Source: Paenibacillus pabuli (lineage in GTDB: Bacteria; Bacillota; Bacilli; Paenibacillales; Paenibacillaceae). Taken from it: a DNA stretch of 64,000 nucleotides. Within the stretch, counting starts at the first letter, position 1, and each line of letters starts with the position of its first letter. The notes beneath the pieces are model-generated. The model was given only the letters and a program-made list of their open reading frames with translations, was not told where the DNA came from and did not search any database. This document shows, piece by piece, positions 43,908 to 52,886 of the stretch. The position numbers and the translations under genes are program-made. The DNA is taken from positions 2,356,001-2,420,000 of the forward strand of contig NZ_JBDOIO010000003.1 of the NCBI RefSeq assembly GCF_039831995.1. The letters are read 5' to 3'.

Positions 43908-43958
43908 AAACCAAAATGGACAGCCTTCGCCGTCATCCTGACGAGCCGGGCTGCCCTT
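43908..43958 (-). terminator. Probable terminator downstream of a small membrane protein gene
   Basis: Read leftward, GGGCAGCC and GGCTGTCC pair with an inner GTCA/TGAC, followed by ATTTTGGTTTTG. It lies 33 bases past the stop of the gene at 43991. Confidence 0.5.
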
Positions 43959-43990
43959 GGTGTATAGAAAATATGAGGTAACGTGGGCTT

Positions 43991-44281
43991 CTAGGAATGT
44001 TGCTTCCACCGCCTGAAGCCTGTCCGAATTCCATAATAAGCGGCTGCAAACAGGATAAAGCCAGCAGCATAGAGAAGAATCAAGCCAGCATCCCATCGAA
44101 CGACAGCTCCAAATGCAACGTGGGATTGCAAGTTAGCAACAGATGAATAGCTCTGTGATATATCAGGTACGTAAGTCGCTGTCATCCACATTCCTCGAGC
44201 TACCGTCCATCCGATTATACCCAAAGTTATGAACAGTGTAACCAGTAATGATTCAACGCACAAACGTTTATTGAAACTCAT
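43991..44281 (-). CDS. Small membrane protein, 96 aa
   Basis: A 96-residue protein with two hydrophobic segments (LLVTLFITLGIIGWTVAR; WDAGLILLYAAGFILFAAAYYGI) and a basic C-terminus. I do not recognise a family. AAGGGGG lies upstream of the ATG. It is 27 bases downstream of the TmrB-like gene and probably co-transcribed. Confidence 0.6.
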   Translation of the reverse strand: MSFNKRLCVESLLVTLFITLGIIGWTVARGMWMTATYVPDISQSYSSVANLQSHVAFGAVVRWDAGLILLYAAGFILFAAAYYGIRTGFRRWKQHS

Positions 44282-44308
44282 CAGTTGGCCCCCTTATATA
44301 CGCTATGT

Positions 44309-44836
44309 TCAGTTCATCAGTCGGGTTGATATGTGATTCACCACATCATCTGTCGTTAAGCCGTCCGTCATCACATATTCCTCAAACCGAGATCCATGAA
44401 AAGCTTCGGCACACTTCTCTCCTTGTCTAAATGTCCACCCACCGGGCGTATCCCCGCGTTTCAGCAATCTCTCATGTAATGTGTCCATTGAAGTCGTCAG
44501 CGTGAAGTGGAACAGCTCAGAATCGATCTCCTGCAGGCCACGATGTATGTACTCGAATTGTTCGGATTTGTAGATTGTCATTGGCACGATCAGGTGTTTT
44601 CCATATTTCTGCTTGATTTCACGGGCGACATGCACCGTAAGGACTTTCCACAGCTCCATATCCTGAAAATCGTCCGTTTTCTCCTGTTCCAACTTCACAT
44701 CGTCCACAATCACGTTTCTCAGCATATAACCGACCTCTTCCGGATCGAAGATCATACTGTCCGGCATGAGTGATTGCAGCTTATGCGCAGCCGATGTTTT
44801 CCCTGATCCAAACGCCCCGTTAATCATCACAATCAT
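44309..44836 (-). CDS. TmrB-like P-loop ATPase
   Basis: A 175-residue P-loop protein with Walker A INGAFGSGKTSAAHKL, then FDPEEVGYMLRNVI, then LIVPMTIY and HFTLTTSMDTLHERLLKRGDT. It resembles TmrB, the Bacillus protein that binds tunicamycin and gives resistance, though it lacks part of the C-terminus of that protein (about 197 residues). Kinase-type use of the P-loop (phosphorylating a small molecule) is also possible. A DUF4375 gene lies directly upstream. Confidence 0.75.
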   Translation of the reverse strand: MIVMINGAFGSGKTSAAHKLQSLMPDSMIFDPEEVGYMLRNVIVDDVKLEQEKTDDFQDMELWKVLTVHVAREIKQKYGKHLIVPMTIYKSEQFEYIHRGLQEIDSELFHFTLTTSMDTLHERLLKRGDTPGGWTFRQGEKCAEAFHGSRFEEYVMTDGLTTDDVVNHISTRLMN

Positions 44837-44860
44837 GGCAGCTCTCCCCGTGAACTGAAT

Positions 44861-45430
44861 TTAATTCATCAAGATGTGCTCGATTCCCTGTTTTATGTTG
44901 TCTTTGTTATTATCCACATATTGATACAGAAGATCGAAAACTTCTTCATTATCTTCCTGCATGCTCAAGCTTCCAGCTTGCAATTCTACCCGCTGCAAGA
45001 CTTCATGAATGTGCGGCCCATGTGTCTTCAGCGACGTTGTTACGTCGTGCTCAGACAAGGCATTTACATTCTCCCTCAGTTGCTCGGAAGTTACGCCACT
45101 CCCGGATAACTCCTGTTGTATACTCTTCAGTATTTCGGCATCAGCCTCGTTCCCGATTCGCTGCATCGCTGTTATGGTTTCCTGCAGAAATCGTCCGCTT
45201 GCATTTTCCAAAAATCCGGTCATGCCGTTCATGGATATCTCGGTATCCAGATCAATGATTAGAATCACGTCACGCAGAACCTGCGGAAGTTCAGGTCCAC
45301 ATTCACGAATGGTCGTAAACTCCGCACGGTATAGATCCATGGCCACACTCCCCACCACTTCTTCACCTGACATGGCTTCAAGTTGATCCAAAGGTAGTAA
45401 TTGTTGTAATTCTTCCTGTAAGCTATTCAT
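44861..45430 (-). CDS. DUF4375/DMP19-like protein
   Basis: A helical protein of about 189 residues. The MTGFLENASGRFLQETITAMQRIG segment is typical of DMP19/DUF4375 proteins. In the characterised DMP19 protein the fold mimics DNA and binds regulators; this has not been shown here. I chose the ATG at 45430 with AGGAGG 6 bases upstream. It lies upstream of the TmrB-like gene with about 25 bases between them. Confidence 0.75.
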   Translation of the reverse strand: MNSLQEELQQLLPLDQLEAMSGEEVVGSVAMDLYRAEFTTIRECGPELPQVLRDVILIIDLDTEISMNGMTGFLENASGRFLQETITAMQRIGNEADAEILKSIQQELSGSGVTSEQLRENVNALSEHDVTTSLKTHGPHIHEVLQRVELQAGSLSMQEDNEEVFDLLYQYVDNNKDNIKQGIEHILMN

Positions 45431-45656
45431 CGATTTCCTCCTATATACACTAGACCCATTTGCGGTCAAAACAACCTTTCAGTCGCTTGAACTTTTATAT
45501 CATAGCAGAATTACCTATTTCAATTGAACACATTCACGATTCCCCTGGACAGGCTATCTTCAAATTTACATAGAACGTCTTGAAGTTAACCTTCATTTGA
45601 CCCTCGGAAAACGATCCGTTGTTATGATCTTGACATCAAGAGTCATGGGAGGGGTT

Positions 45657-46817
45657 ATGATGCGCCTGGCCTTGTTTACCGACACCTACATTCCCGAAAC
45701 CAATGGTGTTGCAGGTACGCTGCACCGCTTGAGTAACCACATGAACCGCAGAGGCATCGAACATCTACTGTTTACTCCGAAGTCTGTCATCGATGGCAGC
45801 CACTCCGCATCGGTACGAGCGGTCGCCAATATCCCCTTTTTTCTGTATCCGGAATGCCGGATCGCCTTACCTAACCGGGCCTCCATCCATCAACAACTGA
45901 AAGAATTTGAGCCTGATCTCCTGCACATCGCCACACCATTCAATATGGGTCTTCTCGGACTCAAGTATGCACTCAAGCAACATCTGCCACATGTGATCTC
46001 CTACCATACCCACTTCGATCGCTACCTCGAATATTACAGATTAAAAAGCATGATCCCTCTCTATTGGAAGTATATCAAATGGTTTCACCGATCCTCTGAT
46101 GCTACCTTGACACCGTCCCTGGAGACACTAAACACACTGCACTTGCAAGGTATTCAGCGTCTTAAGCTCTGGTCACGCGGAATAGATTGTGATCTGTATA
46201 CACCAGATAAAAGAAGAGATGCGATTCGTGCTCGCTATAATATAACGGCCCCTCTTATTTTACTCTACGTTGGACGAATTGCCCCAGAAAAAGATATGGT
46301 TACACTCACTTCTGCCATGCTGCACCTGCCCGAAGTCATGCAATCCCGTGTACACTGGCTCATTGTTGGAGACGGACCTCTGCTTCCCAAAATGCGTTCG
46401 CAATGTCCGCCGAATGTGACCTTTACCGGGTATGTGCATGGTGAAGAGCTTGCCGATATGTATGCTTCGTCGGACTGGTTTGTGTTTCCCTCCTGCACAG
46501 AGACATTTGGAAATGTCGTGCTGGAAGCGATGGCTTCTGGACTGCCTGTTCTTGCTGCGAATGCTGGAGGTGTGAAGGATCTGGTGGCACATCATCGCAG
46601 TGGCGTTTTGTTTGAGCCGGGCAATCCTGAGGCCTTGATTCGTGAGATATGTCTCTGGGGCAGTCACGTGGATCAGCTTCGAAGGATGGGTCTGGAAGGC
46701 AGGAAGCTGGCTCTCCAGCGGTCCTGGGAACATATTTTTGACGGATTGATCAGGGACTATGAAGAAGCCATTGAGAACCGCAACAGACGCTCGAAGTCCC
46801 GAATCATAACAGCCTGA
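45657..46817 (+). CDS. Glycosyltransferase family 4 (GT-B fold)
   Basis: A GT-B glycosyltransferase of about 386 residues. The N-terminal acceptor domain begins MRLALFTDTYIPETNGVAGTL; the C-terminal donor domain has VGRIAPEKDM, GDGPLLPKM, and the FPSCTETFGNVVLEAMASGLPV motif whose glutamates bind the sugar nucleotide. The group resembles the mannosyl- and glycolipid-transferases that decorate diacylglycerol. GGGAGGGG precedes tandem ATG codons at 45657 and 45660. It is monocistronic and ends at a hairpin terminator. Confidence 0.88.
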   Translation: MMRLALFTDTYIPETNGVAGTLHRLSNHMNRRGIEHLLFTPKSVIDGSHSASVRAVANIPFFLYPECRIALPNRASIHQQLKEFEPDLLHIATPFNMGLLGLKYALKQHLPHVISYHTHFDRYLEYYRLKSMIPLYWKYIKWFHRSSDATLTPSLETLNTLHLQGIQRLKLWSRGIDCDLYTPDKRRDAIRARYNITAPLILLYVGRIAPEKDMVTLTSAMLHLPEVMQSRVHWLIVGDGPLLPKMRSQCPPNVTFTGYVHGEELADMYASSDWFVFPSCTETFGNVVLEAMASGLPVLAANAGGVKDLVAHHRSGVLFEPGNPEALIREICLWGSHVDQLRRMGLEGRKLALQRSWEHIFDGLIRDYEEAIENRNRRSKSRIITA

Positions 46818-46851
46818 TTCCGACAGGGCATGAGTTGAGTGAGGTAATGCT

Positions 46852-46892
46852 AAAAAAGAGTGGGGATGCAGCCAAAATATCCTCACTCTTTA
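46852..46892. terminator. Bidirectional Rho-independent terminator
   Basis: AAAGAGTG/CACTCTTT arms with an inner GGAT/ATCC lie between the convergent glycosyltransferase and HAD genes. Confidence 0.7.
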
Positions 46893-46906
46893 CAACTTTC
46901 CCTCCC

Positions 46907-47569
46907 CTAAAGCAAAGGCAGCAATTCACGAAGATGTGTAATGGAATGCAAAGGACGGGACGTGATGCTATCCTGCCAAGGCTGATTGACTTTCATCCAA
47001 ATGGTGTTCATGCCTACTTTTGCAGCTCCCTCAACATCGTTCATGGGATGATCTCCAATGTAAATGCACTGTTCTGGAGATAGACTGAAATGCTCAAGCG
47101 CTAGTCGAAATATCCGCGGATCGGGCTTTTTCACCCCAGCCTCCTCTGACACAATAATCAGGTCAAAATCATCCCGAATTCCGAGCTGATCGATTTTGCC
47201 ATACTGTATTTCTGTTTTTCCATTCGTGATTAATCCCGTTTGGTATTTGCTTCGGAGTTGCTGCACCACTTCCCGCGCCTCTTCCATCAGCACTGCGCTT
47301 CTTACATATTCCTTGCCATAGAACTCCATAAGCTCAGCATGCGGCGGGTTCACGGACCAAGGCAGCTCCTGCAGCAATTCATTGAATAGAAGCGGCTTAT
47401 CCTTATAGCCATCCTGATCCAGTTCAATAATTCGTTGAGCGATATCGTCAGTGGTCTCCAGATGGCTGAAATAGGTCTTCATCAGGCTTTGGGTAAATCC
47501 CTCGAAAGTTCGCGTCCTGTTCAAAATGGTATTGTCCAAATCAAAAATAACCGCTTTAATCTGTTCCAT
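46907..47569 (-). CDS. HAD-family hydrolase
   Basis: A 220-residue HAD phosphatase. Motif I is FDLDNTILN (Asp nucleophile and acid), motif II TGLITNGKTEIQ, motif III the lysine in VKKPDPRIF, and motif IV IGDHPMNDVEGA. This is the YjjG/pyrimidine-5'-nucleotidase-like subgroup with a helical cap. The substrate is not certain. GGGGCAGATACC lies before the ATG. It is convergent with the glycosyltransferase gene. Confidence 0.88.
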   Translation of the reverse strand: MEQIKAVIFDLDNTILNRTRTFEGFTQSLMKTYFSHLETTDDIAQRIIELDQDGYKDKPLLFNELLQELPWSVNPPHAELMEFYGKEYVRSAVLMEEAREVVQQLRSKYQTGLITNGKTEIQYGKIDQLGIRDDFDLIIVSEEAGVKKPDPRIFRLALEHFSLSPEQCIYIGDHPMNDVEGAAKVGMNTIWMKVNQPWQDSITSRPLHSITHLRELLPLL

Positions 47570-47833
47570 GGTATCTGCCCCCCTATCCTTGCCTAAGATT
47601 TCGTTAATCTGTACCCCGTGAGGAGTCTTTCTCCAAAAATTGCTCCAGCTTTTGATTCATTCTGGCTTGCTCCTGCATTATTTTTTTGGTTTTTACTTCG
47701 ATACTGAGTAATGTGATTGTCATCATTAAGATACACACGAAACTGATCAATTCTATGATCTGCCCTCACCTCTATCAACCATTTTATATCGAAATCCAAA
47801 TTAAGGATATGATTTACAATAAATCCATATTGC

Positions 47834-48610
47834 TCATATCAACTTGGACTTCTTCAATGCATGGGTGACCCCTTCCTCACTAGCACATAGCGTAACGTAA
47901 TCTGCGCTTTGTTTAAGCCGTTCTCCTCCGTTTCCCATTGCGATACCGAGGCCCACATACGCTAGCAGATCGATATCATTCTCTCCATCACCGAAGGCCA
48001 TGGCTTCCTCTCTGGTCAGATGGAGATAGTCAAGTACTCTGGCAGCAGCTAAAGATTTGGATATTTCGTTTTCTTCCAGCACATTGGACACATATGGATG
48101 AAATCTTACAAAGCGTAATGAAGGAAATCTGGATTGAAATTTCTCTGTCTCTGGCTCATCCGCATATAAGCAAATGCAAACCACTTCCTGCTCCAAAGAA
48201 TCCATTTTCAGCGGAGAATCCGTTACCCCGAGGGTTTCCCGTAAAGCGTCTAAGACGCGAATATCAGTAGCACGTAAGCCATTCATTGCAAACAACTCTG
48301 TAAAATATGAAATGCTGTGATCGTTCAATTCGGCAAATTCACTAAATTCCTGGACCGTCTGTCTAGATAGCACGGACTTATGTATAACTTCATTTCCGAT
48401 TTTGATCAATGCCCCATTGGCTGAGATAATGATATCGATCCCTAAATCAATGAATTCTTCACACAAACTGTAGGGCCTGCCTGTGACAAGCACCACTCAA
48501 ATGCCTTTACGTATCAATTCGCGAATGGAATCCTCCGTGGCCGATGATAAACTACGATCCGTTTCGCTCAACAATGTACCATCTACATCGAAGAATACAA
48601 TTCTAATCAA
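47834..48610 (-). pseudogene. Cof-type HAD phosphatase interrupted by an in-frame TGA
   Basis: The frame starts with TTG at 48610, 8 bases after AGAGGAGGG. The first 37 codons carry motif I (IVFFDVDGTLL). A TGA at 48497-48499 then interrupts the frame, and it continues in register through motif II (VVLVTGRPYSL), the cap, and motif IV (AMAFGDGENDIDLLAYVGLGIAMGNG). A GTG just after the stop could restart the remainder, but that product would lack the catalytic Asp pair. One substitution explains the damage; TGA read-through is an alternative. Confidence 0.85.
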
Positions 48611-48706
48611 TCGTTTTCCCTCCTCTGAGGTGCAGTTGGGATGAATCTACTGTCTACTGAAGATGACAATTCTCAGCAAAATAAATCATATTAAATGTTC
48701 TACTTA

Positions 48707-48748
48707 GTAAAAGAGATGACCCCTGAGCAATCAGCCTGTCATCTCTTA
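48707..48748 (-). terminator. Rho-independent terminator
   Basis: Read leftward, AAGAGATGAC pairs with GTCATCTCTT around a loop and runs into TTTTA. It follows the GNAT gene ending at 48755. Confidence 0.65.
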
Positions 48749-48754
48749 GGGCTT

Positions 48755-49324
48755 CTAATTTGCTGCAAAATCCTCCACATCACATAACCAGACCATATGG
48801 TCTGTTCCCTCGCCCCAATAGTTGCGTGCCACGGTGTAGGGTTCACCAAACTTTCGCTGCCATTTCTTCTGCGCTGTCCGGTAGCCGCTATCCAGGCAAA
48901 ATTGCTTAATCCCTCGCTTCTGAAGTTCAGTTGCGAGCGCCTGAATGAGCATCGAACCAATTCCCTGCTCTTGAACTTCCGGCAGGATGTATAAGCTACC
49001 CAATTCTCCGATATGATTCAGTTGATTTTCACTCAGGATTCGGATTTCCTCACCGCAGGGCGCATATGAAATTGTCCCAACTACGCTGTTTCCCCGTTTA
49101 GCAAGCAGAAAAAAAGACCCGGTATCATTAGACTCACTAGACTTGTTCGGAAGCAATGTTGATTGAAGCAGCAACTTTTTGTGTTCAATTTCATCCTTAA
49201 TATCATCCTGAAGCGGACTCAGTCCCTCTTGATTAAACGCCTCCGTAATGGAACGCTCAAACACCAGGTAGGCACCCTCCACATCTGTTGAATTTAAGGG
49301 TTGAATGATCGTCGGTTGATCCAT
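48755..49324 (-). CDS. GNAT family N-acetyltransferase
   Basis: A 189-residue protein with the acetyl-CoA loop LYILPEVQEQGIGSMLIQALATEL and a C-terminal region (QFCLDSGYRTAQKKWQRKFGEPY) that fits GNAT proteins acting on small amines. I chose the ATG at 49324, about 10 bases after GGAGAG; the ATG six codons earlier has no ribosome binding site. It lies close downstream of the broken lipoprotein gene. The substrate is unknown. Confidence 0.85.
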   Translation of the reverse strand: MDQPTIIQPLNSTDVEGAYLVFERSITEAFNQEGLSPLQDDIKDEIEHKKLLLQSTLLPNKSSESNDTGSFFLLAKRGNSVVGTISYAPCGEEIRILSENQLNHIGELGSLYILPEVQEQGIGSMLIQALATELQKRGIKQFCLDSGYRTAQKKWQRKFGEPYTVARNYWGEGTDHMVWLCDVEDFAAN

Positions 49325-49356
49325 ATATAATGGTCTCTCCATTTCGTGATGTCTGA

Positions 49357-49771
49357 TTAATTTGTACTTCTCTTAATTAATGATCTTAGTTGATTTGAAT
49401 CCTCTAGCGATATGCTATATCCCGTGGTGGTGTCGACCCCGTCTACCAACAAAGCATTCATTTCAGGATCAGTTCCTATTGAAAAATCATATTTGGTCAC
49501 GGAACGATCCGTTCGTTATGCTCATCTTGTATTGGGCTGCATAATTAAGATTTCCGAGGATAAGTTCCACGTTTTCTATCGCATCCATGATCGCACGAAC
49601 TTCGGCATCCTCATCGAACTGAATATCTTGGCATGGCTCATATGTGAAATCCGGGTTGCAGGTCAAAGTAATGAGCGAAGGGAGACTTTCATCTGAACCA
49701 GAAGTATTGGCTTGAGTGCAGCTTGCAAGGAAAATTGTGAATAAACATAAAAGAATCCTCGCCCTTTTCAT
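49357..49771 (-). pseudogene. Small lipoprotein with a one-base frameshift
   Basis: The start (KRARILLCLFTIFLASC) is a lipoprotein signal with lipobox cysteine at residue 18, preceded by GGGAGGTG. The frame stops at 49487 after YKMSITNGSFRDQI. Removing one G from the ACGGATCG stretch (near 49500) lets it continue as TKYDFSIGTDPEMNALLVDG and VDTTTGYSISLEDSNQLRSL to a TAA at 49357. The joined protein (about 138 residues) reads as one coherent domain, and 49771-49357 is one base more than a multiple of three. The shift is therefore probably a one-base insertion, real or a sequencing error. Confidence 0.75.
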
Positions 49772-49785
49772 CCGTAGACACCTCC

Positions 49786-50487
49786 CTAGCTTCCCATGTT
49801 CACATTCAGATGCTGCAACTCAGGGTCCCAAGATTGGAATAAAACGATCAACCGGTTCACCGTATCTGTCACAAACGCTTGTACCATTTCATCAGTCATG
49901 TACGTCGGCACGATTCCGGGCTCATTGGCCTGCTCGTTGAAAAAAGAAACTGTACGATCCCGCCAGCGCAGAATCTCTTCTGCGGTTAAACGACTCGCCA
50001 CATCATAACTCGGCGTGTTCTTAAGCTTATGCCATACGTCCCCACGCCAACTAGCATGATGGTATAGGTTAAAATCAATCTGATCCGTCTCCTGGTAATA
50101 CAAACGGCCAAGTTCATCCTTGGTTCGCTTCACACCCTGGTGTTCATCCCTGCTGGTGACTCGTTCCACGAATTCAGGATACAGACTCCGAAACCAGTAA
50201 AAATCCGTCATGACATGCATGAAATAGCCGCGTATAAACCACTTCCATCCTTCATCTGGACGTTGTTGAATGTAGGTGGAGTAAACCTCTTCTAAGCGTG
50301 TGACATAATTTTCATCACCCTTAGGATTGAAGTGGGTATATTCCTTGTCCTCCCTCGTTGTACCTTCACGCATATGAATGGAATCCGGTGCGATATTCCC
50401 AAGATAGAACGAACCTCGTTCAACACGTTCTGGACTAGCATCAGCAAAGAGCACAGCTACATGTAAGTGAACCATAGGCAGTGGCAT
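49786..50487 (-). CDS. Zinc-dependent phospholipase C-like protein
   Basis: A 233-residue protein with a string of candidate metal ligands in the order expected for the PF00882-type phospholipase C fold: PMVHLHVAV, GNIAPDSIH, EYTHF, IRGYFMHVMTDFYW, and YHHASWRG. Members bind zinc; many bacterial ones have no known lipid substrate. There is no signal peptide, so it acts inside the cell or the family label only marks the fold. The broken lipoprotein gene begins 14 bases after its stop. Confidence 0.7.
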   Translation of the reverse strand: MPLPMVHLHVAVLFADASPERVERGSFYLGNIAPDSIHMREGTTREDKEYTHFNPKGDENYVTRLEEVYSTYIQQRPDEGWKWFIRGYFMHVMTDFYWFRSLYPEFVERVTSRDEHQGVKRTKDELGRLYYQETDQIDFNLYHHASWRGDVWHKLKNTPSYDVASRLTAEEILRWRDRTVSFFNEQANEPGIVPTYMTDEMVQAFVTDTVNRLIVLFQSWDPELQHLNVNMGS

Positions 50488-50574
50488 CGAATATTCTCCT
50501 TTACATCAAAGTCTGATGCTCTTAGAAGCGATTAGAACCGTTACTTAACAGCATTTAGCCGAGGAACAGCAGGA

Positions 50575-51354
50575 TCATCCCTGCACTCGTTCCACCAAAA
50601 TGGTATTAAACAACCGCTCCAAATCCGTATGAAGAGCCGGCTGTTCACGAACCAACAGACTGATGTACTCCGATCCGCACTCATAGAAAACCAGACGATT
50701 ATACGGTGCTGAACCACCCACATGATTCAGTTCCAACCCAAATTTTTCTCGTACCCGATTCTCGATATATCGCGCATAGCCTTCGTTCCACTCCAGCCAG
50801 TTCCAGTACTCCCCTTGTTCTTCCGTTAAGGAGCTGAACAACGCTTTTCTTGCTGCCTGTACCTGGGCTAAATCTCCGCTCTTTAAGGCAGACAACAGCG
50901 AATTGATCCGCTGGACCACATTCTCATCCTCATAAGGGAATTCGTAATCCAGCTCCCATGTAACGCGTCTGATCTTCTCCATCCTATGTTTAATTTGTAG
51001 ACGATACCCGATCTCTTGATAATTCTCATAGACATAACAATGAACATACTCGTGAAATAGATACACTTTCTGCTCAAAATTTTGGAAGGCTGAGTCCGTC
51101 ACAATTGCACACATTCGTTCGTCCATATGAGGCACTGGCATTGCTGCCAAGCACTCGTCAGGGATATTAAGATCATCCGGAACGGTTTTCACCCATTCAT
51201 ATTGCCCTTTCTCTGCGGAATAATCATATATATATAATAGGGACTCAAATGCGACAACCACAGGATAATGCTCTGCAAATAAAGGATGTATGCTGACCAA
51301 ATCTTTTTGAAGTTCGTTCAACTCATTGATTTGCTCTAAAAAAGTATCCACCAT
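50575..51354 (-). CDS. Putative zincin-type metalloprotease
   Basis: A 259-residue soluble protein carrying a zinc-protease-like HEYVH (LFHEYVHCYVYENY, in the HExxH pattern) and, about 90 residues on, EWNEGYARYIENRV, which fits the distal glutamate (NExxA/Y) of gluzincins. No signal peptide is present. I do not recognise a named family. It lies upstream of the phospholipase-like gene, about 90 bases away. Peptidase activity is likely from the motif pair but is not proven. Confidence 0.7.
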   Translation of the reverse strand: MVDTFLEQINELNELQKDLVSIHPLFAEHYPVVVAFESLLYIYDYSAEKGQYEWVKTVPDDLNIPDECLAAMPVPHMDERMCAIVTDSAFQNFEQKVYLFHEYVHCYVYENYQEIGYRLQIKHRMEKIRRVTWELDYEFPYEDENVVQRINSLLSALKSGDLAQVQAARKALFSSLTEEQGEYWNWLEWNEGYARYIENRVREKFGLELNHVGGSAPYNRLVFYECGSEYISLLVREQPALHTDLERLFNTILVERVQG

Positions 51355-51463
51355 GTCATTAACCCTCTCTTTACTTCATTGATATGTTAATCATACTAAA
51401 GCGTTAAAAATAAAACACTGAGAGAAAAATGATAATCCTGTGGTTGATTGGATTTTGAGAGAA

Positions 51464-51622
51464 TCAGAAGCGTTCCCCGCGTTTCTCACTCAAGAAGATA
51501 TCAAGTGCGTGAATTCCACGTTGAGCAAGTTTTATAAACAGGATAAGAGCGTATACACCCAATCCGTATAACACCAAGTTAAATATGATAGCAAAGAATG
51601 AAAATGCGGAAGCGACCATCAT
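51464..51622 (-). CDS. Small membrane protein, 52 aa
   Basis: A short frame starting at one of two tandem ATG codons encodes 52 residues: one hydrophobic stretch (VASAFSFFAIIFNLVLYGLG and onward to ALILFIKLA) followed by a basic tail (QRGIHALDIFLSEKRGERF). AGGAGG lies 8 bases before the first ATG. I do not recognise a family. It stands alone upstream of the HEYVH-protein gene. Confidence 0.65.
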   Translation of the reverse strand: MMVASAFSFFAIIFNLVLYGLGVYALILFIKLAQRGIHALDIFLSEKRGERF

Positions 51623-51781
51623 AAATTATTCCTCCTGCTCAGCCTGCTAATTTTGTAAAACATCTAAGCTACAGGCATTATTTTTTAATTACCATTCCTA
51701 TTCTAGCATATTTTTCCTGCTCTTACTTTCGAGTAAATGATTGAGTAACACCTTATCAGCTGCAGGTTCTGACAAAACAAA

Positions 51782-51816
51782 GAATCTCCCCTTTAAAAAT
51801 AGTAGAAGGGAGATTT
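51782..51816 (-). terminator. Weak hairpin downstream of the transglutaminase-like gene
   Basis: AATCTCCC and GGGAGATT pair with a long AT loop. Read leftward it is followed by CTTTGTTTTG, so it may terminate the gene ending at 51973. No other feature is seen in 51623-51972. Confidence 0.4.
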
Positions 51817-51972
51817 ATAGCACTTATGCTTTAACACATCACCAACACCAATCTTGGTTCTTAACCGTACCTAATCGCCCGACATCTAAACGAAAAATGG
51901 AACAGTGCATACCCGACGGCAACCGTCCAATGCATAGCGAACTAACACTAACGTTCCCTCGTGATGCATAGA

Positions 51973-52581
51973 TCACAGATGTTCAGGCAGTCCATACAGA
52001 TACATATTGATGCAGTCTGTATTCGTTTTCAAAGCCTCGATAGTCTTAGCATTTGGGGACTTGAATATGGTCATATACTCCGTTTCGTCGTACTCTTTTC
52101 GGATCATAAAAGCAAGTTTTTCTACTTCCAATGAAAACTCTGCTTGAATTCCAGGCTTGTTCCCTCGTGCATCCAAACGAATCCATGAATCTAATTGTTG
52201 AATATAAACAGCATTAAGTGCATGGATACAATAGCCCGTGTCTGGCGTATCCCCGATCGTAAGTCGTTGATAACAGAAGCCAGTTGGTATTCCCTCTCTT
52301 CGTAATATGGCACATAGAAGGTTTGCTTTGGCATAGCAAATACCTTCTTTATAAATTAATGTTTCTGAAGCGGAACATGTGATCCTCGAACTCTTGATAT
52401 CCCAAGAATGGGAAATTTGATCTCTGACATATACATATGACTGTTTAATAAAATCTACTTGGTCTTTTGATGATGCTGCTAATTCCGAAGCAAGTCCAAC
52501 AATCAGCGGGTGATCATAATCGACCTCGGCTGTCATGTTCAAATAATCTGTAACGACTTGTGTTTCACAGATTAGATTCAT
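51973..52581 (-). CDS. Transglutaminase-like cysteine-protease-fold protein
   Basis: A 202-residue protein with the Cys-His-Asp triad of the transglutaminase-like superfamily: Cys in LIYKEGICYAKANLL, His in GYCIHALNAVYI, Asp in SWIRLDARGNKPG. There is no signal peptide. In bacteria such proteins are peptidases or uncharacterised. An AAAGG sequence precedes the ATG. It stands alone between two damaged or small genes. Confidence 0.82.
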   Translation of the reverse strand: MNLICETQVVTDYLNMTAEVDYDHPLIVGLASELAASSKDQVDFIKQSYVYVRDQISHSWDIKSSRITCSASETLIYKEGICYAKANLLCAILRREGIPTGFCYQRLTIGDTPDTGYCIHALNAVYIQQLDSWIRLDARGNKPGIQAEFSLEVEKLAFMIRKEYDETEYMTIFKSPNAKTIEALKTNTDCINMYLYGLPEHL

Positions 52582-52886
52582 TTCATCAACCTTTCAAATG
52601 TAATTAATCATCTCTTAAAATAGGCTAAGGGCATCTGACTTTTAAAAATGAAAAAAGCTATTCTTCAATTAGTTTAATAGTATAATTATTCATAGTAAAG
52701 AATAATAATTCTCTAATTCTTTTGTATTGCTATCCTGCTCGTTAGCTTAATGAACTAGAAAGCAGTGAATTGTAGTTTAATGCTTATATAATCGGCAATT
52801 GGACCATAACTTGTACCGATCAACAAAAAAAGCCGTTAAATTAGGGACTTCCCAAGGAAGTATGTTTTTCCCTGACCCCGTCCTTG
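52582..52886. other. AT-rich intergenic stretch
   Basis: No gene is supported. A small hairpin (ACTTCC-CAA-GGAAGT, near 52848-52862) and a short open frame on the plus strand are visible, but neither has a convincing promoter or ribosome binding site. Confidence 0.5.

Noticed and set aside
45555..45600. MerR-like near-palindrome (TGAAG-TTAAC-CTTCA) before the glycosyltransferase
   Set aside because: The arms are not fully symmetric, no MerR-type gene is nearby, and the promoter spacing does not fit the usual 19-base arrangement.
47593..47799. 68-codon minus-strand frame between two HAD genes
   Set aside because: No credible ribosome binding site; the start would be TTG without support. It may be a remnant but I cannot assign it.
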